NCBI GenBank assembly: GCA_964551735.1
Contig: CAZKEF010000012.1
Span: 1 to 64,000 of the forward strand
Direction: 5' to 3'
DNA from: DAOUAT01 sp964551735
GTDB lineage: Bacteria; Chloroflexota; Anaerolineae; CG2-30-64-16
Length of the DNA: 64,000 nt
A program made the translations under genes and the position numbers. Positions 24,854 to 32,831 of the stretch are shown piece by piece. Below the pieces are notes generated by a model. The model searched no databases, was not told where the DNA came from, and worked only from the letters and a program-made list of their open reading frames with translations. Each line of letters starts with the position of its first letter. Position 1 is the stretch's first letter.

Positions 24854-25072
24854 TCAGACGAACTTGATGATGAGCGCGACCACCAGGGCGTAGATCGCGA
24901 TGGCTTCCGCGAACGCCATGCCCAGGATCATGTTTGTGCGCACTTCGCCGGCCGCTTCAGGGTTGCGACCGATGGCCTCCATCGCCTTGCTGCCGAGGAT
25001 GCCGATGCCGATGCCGGGGCCGATGGCGCCCAGACCAATGGCGAGAGCCGTACCAAGAGCCGTCAGATCCAT
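24854..25072 (-). CDS. atpE: ATP synthase Fo subunit c
   Basis: A 72-residue hairpin of two membrane helices with the polar loop RNPEAA. The ion-binding Glu lies in MAFAEAIAIYALV. The positions that bind sodium in Na+-type rings are not met (no Gln in helix 1, where GPGIGIG is found, and Ala rather than Ser/Thr after the Glu). I therefore infer a proton-driven enzyme. Proteolipid rings of this subunit rotate against AtpB. Confidence 0.97.
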   Translation of the reverse strand: MDLTALGTALAIGLGAIGPGIGIGILGSKAMEAIGRNPEAAGEVRTNMILGMAFAEAIAIYALVVALIIKFV

Positions 25073-25100
25073 GTGTGTCTCCTCTCAAACAGAGCTTTTC

Positions 25101-26084
25101 TTAGTGATGTTCTTCTGCACCGTGGCCTACCGTGGCCATAGCAAAGAAGACAAGCGCCAGCATCATAAACACAGCGGCCTGGATGAAGCCAACGAAGAGC
25201 TCCAGGCCATAAAACGGCAGGGAAGCGATGTAAGGGATCAGGAATGCCATCACGCCCAACAGCACTTCGCCCGCGAAGATATTGCCAAAAAGACGAAAGC
25301 CGAAGGAGAGAATCCTGGCGATCTCGGAAATCAACTCCAAGATGCTGACAAAGAGGCCTACGACACCGTCGAAGGCGCCTTTCTTGAAGCCGCTCACGTC
25401 AAAAAACTTCTTGAAGTAGCCCGGCCCCAAGGCTTTCATCCCGAAATACTGCGAAAGGGCCACTACCAACAAGCCCAGCCCGATGGTGAAGTTCAAATCG
25501 GTGGACGGAGGACGGAAGAACGGCACCACAATGTAGCCCTCACCGTGCTTCTCGCCTTCTGCTGGCGGGGGCGCTTCGACGCCCGTCAAGATCGCGCCAT
25601 TGGCGATGTAGCCGGCCTGACCGACCACGTGGGGGTGCTCCAGCACGCCGATCGAGCCGACCCCAGGCACCAGGCCCAGCCAGTTAGATACAATGACAAA
25701 GAGGAAAATGCTGGCAACAATGGGGAAGAACTTGGGCGTCCACCGGCCACCAATGCTGTGGGCCATGTTGTACAACGCTTCAACCACTATCTCCATGAAG
25801 TTCTGGAGGCCGCTGGGGACCAATTCTTGATTGGTTGCTTGAGCAAGGTCCTTCGGGATGCGGCGCGTGGCAAAGATGGCCAGGAGGATCAGCAGGATCA
25901 TCACGATCCATGCTGTGAAAACCGCGTTGGTGATGGTGAGGGGGCCGAAGTGAAAAATGGGTTCTGCCGCCAGTGAAACAACTGGGCTTGGAACCTTCAG
26001 CCCCAACAGACTGGAGACCACAAAGGGCGCCGCGATCAGCAGCAAGATCACCAGTGTACGGACGGTGAAGAGTTTCTTAAGCAC
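25101..26084 (-). CDS. atpB: ATP synthase Fo subunit a
   Basis: A 327-residue membrane subunit with five to six helices. The essential Arg lies in ILSFGFRLFGNIFAGEVLLG and the last helix is ELFVGFIQAAVFMMLALVFF. It is longer than the usual 230-270 residues because of an N-terminal extension (FVVSSLLGLKVPSPVVSLAA) and a hydrophilic insert (VEAPPPAEGEKHGEGYIVVP), both expected outside or between helices. It starts with GTG overlapping the atpI stop by one base (TAGTG). Confidence 0.96.
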   Translation of the reverse strand: MLKKLFTVRTLVILLLIAAPFVVSSLLGLKVPSPVVSLAAEPIFHFGPLTITNAVFTAWIVMILLILLAIFATRRIPKDLAQATNQELVPSGLQNFMEIVVEALYNMAHSIGGRWTPKFFPIVASIFLFVIVSNWLGLVPGVGSIGVLEHPHVVGQAGYIANGAILTGVEAPPPAEGEKHGEGYIVVPFFRPPSTDLNFTIGLGLLVVALSQYFGMKALGPGYFKKFFDVSGFKKGAFDGVVGLFVSILELISEIARILSFGFRLFGNIFAGEVLLGVMAFLIPYIASLPFYGLELFVGFIQAAVFMMLALVFFAMATVGHGAEEHH

Positions 26085-26353
26085 TACGCTCGATCCTCCT
26101 TCCCTTCAGATAAGTGGTCTGGGCTACTGCCGTCGCCCGGCGGCCGCCCCAACGCTTCAATCGCTTTGCTCGCAATACGCACCGCGCCGACAGTGCCAGC
26201 CAAGATGCCGATGATGGCGCCGACCAAGATAAATAACGGCGCCGTGTCAAGGCGCCGATCGAGCCAAATCCCCAGGCCCAATGGGATCAACGTGGAAAGG
26301 GCCACGACCCACCCCATCTGCAACAACGGGCCAGACTGAAGGAGTTGCTTCAT
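26084..26353 (-). CDS. atpI: AtpI/AtpZ-type ATP synthase assembly membrane protein
   Basis: An 89-residue protein with two membrane helices (LLQMGWVVALSTLIPLGLGI and LFILVGAIIGILAGTVGAVR) joined by the WLDRRLDT turn, the layout of the small AtpI/AtpZ/AtpQ proteins encoded first in atp operons. They help assemble the c-ring or carry Mg2+. The ATG at 26353 (MKQLLQSG) is preferred to an in-frame TTG at 26374, although neither has a clear binding site. The C-terminal tail GDGSSPDHLSEGKEDRA is polar. Confidence 0.8.
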   Translation of the reverse strand: MKQLLQSGPLLQMGWVVALSTLIPLGLGIWLDRRLDTAPLFILVGAIIGILAGTVGAVRIASKAIEALGRPPGDGSSPDHLSEGKEDRA

Positions 26354-26392
26354 CGCACGCCGCCGCTCGGCCAACGCATTAAAACGTTGGCG

Positions 26393-26421
26393 ATTATAAC
26401 AGGTAGTATCCGAAGGCGCAA
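26393..26421 (-). promoter_or_regulatory. atp operon promoter
   Basis: Minus strand TTGCGC (26416-26421), 17 bases, TATAAT (26393-26398). The predicted transcript begins at or just before a hairpin (GCCAACG...CGTTGGC, 26370-26391), so the mRNA would carry a 5' stem-loop about 20 bases before the atpI start. Confidence 0.75.
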
Positions 26422-26504
26422 ATCCAGAGAGCGACTATTTACACAGAACTGTTGCATTACTCGCGCCGCACAAATACCGGACAATCACCCGCAGACGCGC
26501 TGTC

Positions 26505-26726
26505 TCAATGGGATGATGCGCCGTCATCCGGCGCTTTGACATCGGATGCGCGCTCAGAACGGGCGAGCTCGCGCTGGCTGCGGCGCTTGAATCGTGCATC
26601 AACAGCGACGCCCAGCCTGGCCAGCGCCAGGGCCACGCCGCCAGCCAACAGGGCGGATCCCACCACCGCCGTCAGGAATAGGGCCAACGCCACCGCGCCG
26701 CCACCGCACAGGCCAATGGGTTCCAT
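26505..26726 (-). CDS. Small single-span membrane protein
   Basis: A 73-residue protein with one or two hydrophobic stretches (AVALALFLTAVVGSALLAGG then VALALARLGVAVDA) and a basic then acidic C-terminal tail (KRRSQRELARSERASDVKAP). GGAGG sits 7 bases before ATG 26726, and the gene begins 3 bases after the MFS transporter stop, so it is translated from the same message. I do not recognise it; an accessory role for the transporter is only a guess from position. Confidence 0.6.
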   Translation of the reverse strand: MEPIGLCGGGAVALALFLTAVVGSALLAGGVALALARLGVAVDARFKRRSQRELARSERASDVKAPDDGASSH

Positions 26727-26729
26727 TAA

Positions 26730-27947
26730 TCAGCCTCCTCCATTTCCTGTCGTGCGCCCCCCATCATGCACCCACAGTACGACCGCCAGTAGGCCGACCC
26801 CGAACAGCAACGCAGCCAGGAGAAACGGCGCGCGCAGTCCCAGCGAGGCCGCGACCGCAGCACCTAACACCGGCCCGATGGCATTGGCGCCCGAGATCGC
26901 GCTGGCGTCCAGCCCAAAGACCATCCCTTCATGACCGGGCGGCGCCACACGCATCAGCAGCGCAGTCACCGTGGCCAGCGTGCCGCCGACCGCAAAGCCG
27001 CTCAACAACTGCCAGAAAATCAGCCAGCGCGCATCTTGGACGAACGCCTGGGGGACGTAGCAGGCGCCGGCCACCAGTGCACAGGCGATCAACAGCCGGC
27101 GCTGGCCCAAGCGGTCACTCCAGCTCCCGATCACCGGTGAGCCGATCGCAGAACCCAGGCCAGACACCGCAACGATCATGCCCGTGGTCACGCCGACCTG
27201 GCTGCCCGCGGGGAGCAGCGTTTGCACGAACAGCGGCAGCACGGGATCGAGGGCCCGGCTGCCCACCCGCAGCAGGATGCGGCTGGCAAATACTGCCAGC
27301 AACGCCCCCGATGCCAGCACCAGCCGCGCGGCCTGGACCGTGCTGCTGCGCCCAGCGCGGGGAACATCCGCTGCCGGCTGGAAATCCTCGTGCACGAACA
27401 GCAACACCAGCAGACCGGACAAGAACAGCAGCGCGCCCGTGATCCAGAAGCTGGCCCGGTAGCCCAAAGCCTCACCCGACACCCCACCCAGCAACGGCCC
27501 AAACGACACGCCCAGGAAGATGGCCGTCTGCAACGAGCCCAGTGCCATGCCGGCACGCTCCTTGGGCACAGTGCTGGCCACCAACGTCGTCGTGGCTGAC
27601 ACAGTGCCAGTGAGCATCCCTTGCAAGAAACGTAGCACCAGCAACTGCTGAACGTTGGTTACGAAGCCCATCAAGCTAAGCACCACTGCGCCCGCGAAGG
27701 ATGCGCGCAGCACCATCAACTTCCGGCCATAGCGGTCGGCGAGCGAGCCCCACACCGGCGCCATCAGCGCCATGCTCACCGCCTGAGCCGAGGTGATCAG
27801 CCCGGCCCACATTCCAACTTGCTTCACATCGCTGATGCCAAGCTGCTGGATGTAGTAAGGAATGAAGGGGATGACAAATGAGAAGCCGGCCACCGCGATG
27901 AACTGGGTGAGCCAGACAGTGTAAAGGGTGCGGCGCCATTGCGGCAT
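26730..27947 (-). CDS. MFS efflux transporter (MdtG/multidrug-type)
   Basis: A 405-residue, twelve-helix major facilitator. Motif A is seen in GSLADRYGRKLMVLRASFAG and a second copy in GSWSDRLGQRRLLIACALVA; an antiporter-type motif C appears in VSFGPLLGGVSGE. Drug:H+ antiporters of the MdtG type fit best; the substrate is not known. It is the middle gene of a NusG-paralogue/MFS/small-protein operon, 23 bases after the first gene. Confidence 0.88.
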   Translation of the reverse strand: MPQWRRTLYTVWLTQFIAVAGFSFVIPFIPYYIQQLGISDVKQVGMWAGLITSAQAVSMALMAPVWGSLADRYGRKLMVLRASFAGAVVLSLMGFVTNVQQLLVLRFLQGMLTGTVSATTTLVASTVPKERAGMALGSLQTAIFLGVSFGPLLGGVSGEALGYRASFWITGALLFLSGLLVLLFVHEDFQPAADVPRAGRSSTVQAARLVLASGALLAVFASRILLRVGSRALDPVLPLFVQTLLPAGSQVGVTTGMIVAVSGLGSAIGSPVIGSWSDRLGQRRLLIACALVAGACYVPQAFVQDARWLIFWQLLSGFAVGGTLATVTALLMRVAPPGHEGMVFGLDASAISGANAIGPVLGAAVAASLGLRAPFLLAALLFGVGLLAVVLWVHDGGRTTGNGGG

Positions 27948-27970
27948 GGTGGTTGGCCTCTGAGATAGGA

Positions 27971-28528
27971 CTAATCTGCGTAATGGATGCGCCGACCACG
28001 GCCGCGCGTGCTGCGACGACGGCGTAGTCCAAATGCATCATTACTGGCGGCGCGCAACGCTTCAACAGGTACTTGCATCCGATTGGTTTCACCGAGAAAA
28101 CGGACCAAAATGCGTACGCGCTCAGCCGGGCCCATCGGCCCCTGGAAGATGCCGCGTAAGCCGGCCAACGGGCCGCTATCAATTACGACGGCATCACCCG
28201 GCTGAAATCGATGTTTCAGCACGCCACCTGCAGCCTCGATCTCCCGTAAGCCATCCTCAATTACCTGGATCGCCTCATCAGGTACGGCCGCTGGCTGACC
28301 GCCAAAGCTAAGAATGCGGCGGAGTCCTGGTATCCATTGCAGACTGGCAATGCCTAAGGCATTCAGGTCGCAACGCACAAACAGATAGGCGGGAAACAAA
28401 GGCCGAATGCGGCCCCCTGGACGCGCTGGCAACAGGGGCAAGAATACAGCCAATCCTCGTTCGATCAGGGTTCGTGCCACCTGTGCTTCGGCATTCGGTT
28501 TGGTGTACAGTGCGTACCAGGCTTCCAT
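27971..28528 (-). CDS. NusG paralogue (RfaH/LoaP-like antitermination factor)
   Basis: A 185-residue protein with an N-terminal NGN domain (WYALYTKPNAEAQVARTLIE; FPAYLFVRCDL; IPGLRRILSFGG) and a KOW domain (FQPGDAVVIDSGPLAGLRGI). A basic C-terminal tail follows (LRRRRSTRGRGRRIHY). The short length, the domain pair and the lack of secE/rplK neighbours mark it as a specialised paralogue rather than NusG itself. Such factors bind RNA polymerase at particular operons to prevent termination. Here it is the first gene before an MFS transporter. AAGGA lies 9 bases before ATG 28528. Confidence 0.85.
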   Translation of the reverse strand: MEAWYALYTKPNAEAQVARTLIERGLAVFLPLLPARPGGRIRPLFPAYLFVRCDLNALGIASLQWIPGLRRILSFGGQPAAVPDEAIQVIEDGLREIEAAGGVLKHRFQPGDAVVIDSGPLAGLRGIFQGPMGPAERVRILVRFLGETNRMQVPVEALRAASNDAFGLRRRRSTRGRGRRIHYAD

Positions 28529-28618
28529 CGTCCATATTCCTTACGGCAGCGAGACTCGATTATCGGCGAAACGGGTGATTCCTGTATCCACTGGCCGTAG
28601 AAATACTTATCTTCATTC

Positions 28619-28647
28619 AATGTATCACGAGGTGGTTACGCAGTCAA
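28619..28647 (-). promoter_or_regulatory. Promoter of the NusG-paralogue operon
   Basis: Minus strand TTGACT (28642-28647), 17 bases, TACATT (28619-28624). The 5' leader would be about 85 nt. I see no gene in the rest of the gap, 28648-28853. Confidence 0.7.
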
Positions 28648-28853
28648 TATGATCAAACGTGTTGGCTGACGAGCAGCTCAGACAGCCACTTGGCACAGTA
28701 AGGCGTTCCATTTGCGCAACCTGACTGGGACCGGCTAACTCCACTACGTGCCCTACATGGCGGAGGTGCCGGCCGGTGCGGAAAAAACGGTCCAGGAGGT
28801 CGTGCGGTGCTTAGCCAGGTGAGCTTACGCAGCAATTGCGACGGCCGCCGAGG

Positions 28854-29744
28854 TTATAGCTGATAGACCAGGACGGTGAGCATCTGGCGAGTCGGCCGAA
28901 ACCCCAACGATTCGTAGAGATTGCGGGAGATAGTATTGCTGGCCTGGGTGTTTAGCGCCAAGCCGGGCGCCCCCGTCTCACGCGCGTGGCGCAGGGCGTC
29001 TACGACGAGCTGCCGGCCGATGCCGCGCCGCTGCGTTGCCGGGTGGGTCGCCACGCGAATCAGGTGAGCATAGCTGTTGGGCAACGCGTTCGTGGTCAGT
29101 GCGAACCCGACCGGCTGGCCGTCCAGTTGTGCCAGCACGGCATGTTCTGAGGTGATAAGCCAATTCATCAACGTGGCGTCCTGGTAACGCCAAAGCGGGG
29201 CAAACGCGGCCGCGTTCAACGCTAAGATGGTCTCAGCGTCGTCCGCGACCGCTGGCCGGAGTTGAGCGCCGGCATTGCGATGAGGCAAACACGGCCACGT
29301 GTCATGCACATAGCTGATGACCTGATCGCGTTCCACAAAGCCAGCGCTCCGCAACGCATCCTGCAACCATTCAACCGCGGTCAAGCAGACGATGCCGGTC
29401 GCTTGCTGCTCCCGCAATCGGGCGATGGCTGGGGCCAGCAGGGTCTTCATCACCGGGCTGGCCGAACGATCAGCCTCCACGGCAGCCATCACCACATCCA
29501 CCCAGGTCTGCAGGGGCGAACCGGTCGGCTCACGCATGGCCAATCCCAGGAATCCCACCGCCTTATCACCCGCCAGAGCCACCTGGGCCAGACCGTTTGC
29601 CAGCAGCGCGGCCTGGTCTTCCAGCGACTGATTGCCGTGCCGCCGCCAGGCCGTCGCCAACAGCGCCGTCACCGCGGCCCGATCGGTCGGGAGAGCTGTC
29701 CGCACAGCCACCGATTCACCGCGCAGGATGTTCCACCAACTCAT
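28854..29744 (-). CDS. Protein with two GNAT acetyltransferase domains
   Basis: A 296-residue protein. The C-terminal half is a clear GNAT domain with the acetyl-CoA loop RVATHPATQRRGIGRQLVVD and the following NTQASNTISRNLYESLGF. The N-terminal half (ESVAVRTALPTDRAAVTALL; KAVGFLGLAMREPTG) is a diverged GNAT fold without a clear pyrophosphate loop, so probably non-catalytic. The start at 29744 (MSWWNILRG) is set by homology; the open frame continues upstream into the ABC-F gene. It follows the ABC-F gene by 58 bases and may be co-transcribed. Substrate unknown. Confidence 0.85.
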   Translation of the reverse strand: MSWWNILRGESVAVRTALPTDRAAVTALLATAWRRHGNQSLEDQAALLANGLAQVALAGDKAVGFLGLAMREPTGSPLQTWVDVVMAAVEADRSASPVMKTLLAPAIARLREQQATGIVCLTAVEWLQDALRSAGFVERDQVISYVHDTWPCLPHRNAGAQLRPAVADDAETILALNAAAFAPLWRYQDATLMNWLITSEHAVLAQLDGQPVGFALTTNALPNSYAHLIRVATHPATQRRGIGRQLVVDALRHARETGAPGLALNTQASNTISRNLYESLGFRPTRQMLTVLVYQL

Positions 29745-29802
29745 GGCGCAAGTATGCCACGGAATCAACGAATGGGCGAATCTCGAAGCTGCCCATCTGC
29801 CA

Positions 29803-31443
29803 TCAGCTATCCGCCAGCCGCTCATTGGCAATCCGTCCCTCTGCCACCGTCCAAATCGTCGTGGCGACCCGTTCGATGAAGTAACGATCGTGAACCACGG
29901 CCAGCACGGTGCCCTGGAAGCGGGCGATGGCCTGCTCGAACCGCTCGCGCGAGGGGATGTCCAGGTGGTTGATCGGCTCGTCCAACAGCAGGAAGTTGCA
30001 GCCCTGCACGGCCAGCAGCGCCAACGCCAGCCGGCTGCGTTCGCCGAAGCTGAGCCGGCCCACCGGCACGAACACTTCGTCTTTGGTGAACAAGAAGTAG
30101 TGCAGGAAGGCCCGTGCCTCGGTCTCATCCAGCGGCGCTGCGTCCCGGATCAGCGACAGCGGCGTGGCGGCCGGGTCGAGCGTCTCCTGCTCCTGCGCCA
30201 TGTAGCCCAGGCGCACCCCGCGGCCCAGGCGAACTTCGCCGGTCCAGGGCCGGAGCCGACCCGTGATCAGCCGCAGCAGCGTGGTTTTGCCCGCGCCATT
30301 GGGACCGATGAGCACCGCGCGCTCGCCGTAACCCAGGTGCAGGTTGACCTGGTCCAGCACGACGCGGTCACCGTAGCCGGCGCGCAGGTCGCGGATCATC
30401 AGCACGTCCTGGCCGCTGCGCGGCGCATCGGCAAAGATCAACTTCAGCTTCCAGGTCTGGCCGGGCCGATCCACGATCTCTTCGCTGGCTAACATGCGTT
30501 CCAGCCGTTCCTTTTGCACCACGGCGCGGCGCGCCAGGTCCTTGGCGATGCGGCGATAATGGAAATCTATGGTCTCCCCCTCGATGCGCCGCGCCTGGCC
30601 GCTGAGCTGGCGGATCGAGCTCTGGAGCTGGCGGATGCGCTCCTGCTGCTCGCGGTAGGTCGCCCATTGCTTGTCCAGCTCACGGTCAACCGCGGCCGCG
30701 TAATCGCTGTAGCCGCCAGTATACTCGCGCAGCGTCCGGGTCATGTCGTCCAGCGCCAGGATGCGGCTCACCGAGCGGTCCAGGAACGCGCGGTCGTGGG
30801 AAACGACCAGGGCCGCGCCGGGGTACTCAGCCAAGTAGCCTTCCAGCCACTCCAGCGCCACGATGTCCAGGTGGTTTGTCGGCTCGTCGAGCAGCAGCAG
30901 GTCGGGTTCGGCCAGCAGCAACCGCGCCAGCCCCAACCGCGTCTTCTGCCCACCGCTGAGGGTGGCGACCGGCCGCGCAGTGTCCACGTCTGCCATGCCC
31001 AGGCCGGCCAACACCGCGCTCGCGTCTGCGTAGCGCGCCCCGCCGCCCAACGCCTGATACTCGGCCAGCGCGCGGTCGTAGGCGGCCATGGCCTCTGGCA
31101 AGATCTCGGCGGACGCGGCGGCCACAGCCTCGGCCAGCCGCGCCAGCCGGGCCTCGGCGGCCTCGCGCTCCCCTTCGGCCGCGGCCAGCACATCGGCCAC
31201 GGTGGCGCCGGGCGCGAAGGACAGCGCCTGGGCCAGGTAGCCGATGCGCGCCGAGCGCGGCGTCAGGGCCACGCTGCCCCGGTCGGCCGCCAGCTCGCCG
31301 GTGATGATGCGCAGCAGGGTGGTCTTGCCGCAGCCATTGGGGCCGATCAACCCGGCCCGCTCCCCGCGGTTCAGGGTGAAGTTGACACGGTCCAGCACTT
31401 TGACGTCGCCGAACCATTTGGTGATATCGCGGACGGTAAGCAT
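29803..31443 (-). CDS. ABC-F family ATPase
   Basis: A 546-residue protein with two ATPase domains and no membrane part. Domain 1: Walker A GPNGCGKTTLL, signature LSGGQKTRLGLARLLL, Walker B LLLLDEPTNHLD. Domain 2: GPNGAGKTTLL, a variant signature LSFGERSRLALALL, LLLDEPINHLD. The linker between them is long, charged and helical (QQERIRQLQSSIRQLSGQAR), as in ribosome-binding ABC-F factors. These act on the ribosome in translation control or antibiotic resistance. AGAGG precedes ATG 31443. An intrinsic terminator lies 20 bases upstream of the start, inside the leader. Confidence 0.92.
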   Translation of the reverse strand: MLTVRDITKWFGDVKVLDRVNFTLNRGERAGLIGPNGCGKTTLLRIITGELAADRGSVALTPRSARIGYLAQALSFAPGATVADVLAAAEGEREAAEARLARLAEAVAAASAEILPEAMAAYDRALAEYQALGGGARYADASAVLAGLGMADVDTARPVATLSGGQKTRLGLARLLLAEPDLLLLDEPTNHLDIVALEWLEGYLAEYPGAALVVSHDRAFLDRSVSRILALDDMTRTLREYTGGYSDYAAAVDRELDKQWATYREQQERIRQLQSSIRQLSGQARRIEGETIDFHYRRIAKDLARRAVVQKERLERMLASEEIVDRPGQTWKLKLIFADAPRSGQDVLMIRDLRAGYGDRVVLDQVNLHLGYGERAVLIGPNGAGKTTLLRLITGRLRPWTGEVRLGRGVRLGYMAQEQETLDPAATPLSLIRDAAPLDETEARAFLHYFLFTKDEVFVPVGRLSFGERSRLALALLAVQGCNFLLLDEPINHLDIPSRERFEQAIARFQGTVLAVVHDRYFIERVATTIWTVAEGRIANERLADS

Positions 31444-31456
31444 GAGAGACCTCTTG

Positions 31457-31493
31457 TAACAAAAACGCCGCAAGCATAGATGCCTGCGGCGTT
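31457..31493 (-). terminator. Intrinsic terminator in the ABC-F leader
   Basis: Minus strand AACGCCGCAGGCATCT and ATGCTTGCGGCGTT form a stem of about 12-14 pairs with a G-T, followed directly by TTTTGTT. It ends about 14 bases upstream of the start codon and overlaps no other gene, so it probably controls the ABC-F gene. Confidence 0.75.
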
Positions 31494-31576
31494 AACGGTG
31501 TGCTCGGTCGAATAGCGTAGATAGAACGATCACAGCAGGCATGAAGCCTCGCCATGAACCTGTTGCTAAGAAGCCA

Positions 31577-31607
31577 GACCTTGAGGGTTTTCGAGACCCT
31601 CAAGGTC
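31577..31607. repeat. Palindromic repeat, family F, copy 1
   Basis: GACCTTGAGGGT at the left and ACCCTCAAGGTC at the right, 12 perfect pairs around a 7-base loop. A second copy lies inside the S9 peptidase gene (50514-50545). Here it is in the leader of the ABC-F gene. Confidence 0.8.
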
Positions 31608-31653
31608 TACCCGCGCCAGGTGGTTTCCCGTCGTTCGGGAAGCGAGGCAGACC

Positions 31654-31677
31654 TTAGGCTGCGATCCTGTCTGTCAT
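31654..31677 (-). CDS. Candidate 7-residue leader ORF upstream of ABC-F
   Basis: MTDRIAA, starting at ATG 31677 with GGAGGG 9 bases upstream, about 30 bases after the promoter. Translated leader ORFs control several antibiotic-responsive ABC-F genes, but this one lies about 160 bases from the terminator, so any link is speculative. Confidence 0.3.
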   Translation of the reverse strand: MTDRIAA

Positions 31678-31705
31678 GCGTGGATACCCTCCGTGAAGTA
31701 GCTCA

Positions 31706-31735
31706 ATTATGCCATAAGAAGCCCAGAAGGGGCAA
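31706..31735 (-). promoter_or_regulatory. Promoter of the ABC-F gene
   Basis: Minus strand TTGCCC (31730-31735), 18 bases, CATAAT (31706-31711) with an extended TGG in front. It would give a leader of about 255 nt holding a small ORF, repeat F and the terminator. Confidence 0.5.
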
Positions 31736-31751
31736 ATCCGGTCAGTCTGTA

Positions 31752-31806
31752 GGGCAATCCGCCGGATTGCCGGTGTGCGCACGGGACGCAATCCAGAGGA
31801 TTGCGG
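31752..31806. repeat. Two short hairpins (family H)
   Basis: GGCAATCCGCCGGATTGCC and CGCAATCCAGAGGATTGCG stand 22 bases apart, sharing the GCAATCC/GGATTGC arms. They lie just after the stop of the upstream unknown gene and may act as its transcript end. Confidence 0.6.
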
Positions 31807-31814
31807 TACAAGGC

Positions 31815-32636
31815 TCACTCCCACGCTTCAAGCTCATCGAACCCCGGCCGGATGAAAGCCCGCGCGTCCGGAAACTCGGCCTCGGCGGCGCAGCGCAGCC
31901 GGTCGAGATGCGCTAGGATCTCCAGTGTCTCGGTTTCGCGCTGTGGGAACATGCGCGCCAGGGTGTCCCAGGCGTCAATTGAGCGGTCAAGCGCGATCAG
32001 GGCAGTCTTGGCGATGCCGTCGGAATGCCGCGGCTCATCGGCCAGCGGCGGGGGCGGCACATCTTGCGCATGGAGCAGCGCGGTTTGCAGCTTGACGTGG
32101 ATCGAGAACTGGAGCCAGCGGATCACGGCAATCGCATCGGTCAGCGCAGTGGCTTCGGCGGCCGGGCCATCTTCGTCCAGCCCCATCCTGACCTGGGCGT
32201 TGAGCGCATCCTCTTTTGCCTGGAACGCAGGGCCGGCGGCCTCGAACCAGTTGTCAATCATCTTGATATAGGTCACTGACGCAGTTGCCAACGGATGTTC
32301 GGCCGCGCGCTCAAACCTGCGCTCTTTCTCCTCCAGGGCCGCGTTCAACTCAGCGTCCGCCTCGAGCGCCTCCAGGTCCACACCGGCCTCAGTGACCATC
32401 TCTCTGAGCATTTCCACGGTGTCGGTGAGGATGTCTATCAGCTCCTCCCCGAACGACTCGTCGTCCAGCGCACGCGGCGGCGCTTCTTGGGCGCGTTCGA
32501 GATCCATCGCGTAGTTTAAGCAGCGGGCGGTGAAGAGGCACCGCGCACACCAATAGTCACAGTAATTGTAGATGCCAGGGATTAAGTGTTCTTCTCCGGC
32601 CAGCTCCCGGAGTTTTTTGCGAGTGGTTTCGGTCAT
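31815..32636 (-). CDS. Hypothetical protein with N-terminal cysteine cluster
   Basis: A 273-residue soluble, mostly helical protein. I do not recognise a named function. Near the N-terminus NYCDYWCARCLFTARCLNY gives a C-x3-C-x2-C-x5-C cluster that should bind zinc or an Fe-S centre. The rest is rich in Ala, Glu and Leu without signal or membrane segments (VEMLREMVTEAGVDLEALEA; ETLEILAHLDRLRCAAEAEF). The start at 32636 is set by a good promoter 50 bases upstream and by the onset of sequence with normal composition. It diverges from the pyruvate dehydrogenase operon. Confidence 0.7.
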   Translation of the reverse strand: MTETTRKKLRELAGEEHLIPGIYNYCDYWCARCLFTARCLNYAMDLERAQEAPPRALDDESFGEELIDILTDTVEMLREMVTEAGVDLEALEADAELNAALEEKERRFERAAEHPLATASVTYIKMIDNWFEAAGPAFQAKEDALNAQVRMGLDEDGPAAEATALTDAIAVIRWLQFSIHVKLQTALLHAQDVPPPPLADEPRHSDGIAKTALIALDRSIDAWDTLARMFPQRETETLEILAHLDRLRCAAEAEFPDARAFIRPGFDELEAWE

Positions 32637-32685
32637 GGTAGGGCCGCCAACATCGTTAAAATGGCAGATCGGATAAACTCCTCCA

Positions 32686-32714
32686 AGTATACTCCGAGAT
32701 AAACGTGGGGTCAA
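32686..32714 (-). promoter_or_regulatory. Promoter of the cysteine-cluster gene
   Basis: Minus strand TTGACC (32709-32714), 17 bases, TATACT (32686-32691). On the plus strand a weak TTAGCG/18/CATAAT (32755-32784) may serve the pyruvate dehydrogenase operon. Confidence 0.7.
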
Positions 32715-32831
32715 CACTATCCATGCCGCCTGAGAGACAACCCCCAGCGCGGGATTAGCGGCTGTATTGTCTTTGTGGCATAATCTGCCCATCTGTTGAA
32801 TCGTTACTCATTCGAGTTAAGGAGGTCATCA

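Noticed and set aside
28653..28835. 60-codon minus-strand ORF (MLRKLTWLSTARPPGPFF...)
   Set aside because: No ribosome binding site, low-complexity composition and no recognisable similarity; the region is treated as non-coding.
30827..31555. Long minus-strand frame from ATG 31555 overlapping the ABC-F gene
   Set aside because: After the leader it is only the shadow of the ABC-F frame, rich in Arg and Gly. Its first codons may matter as a leader ORF, but it is not a protein gene.
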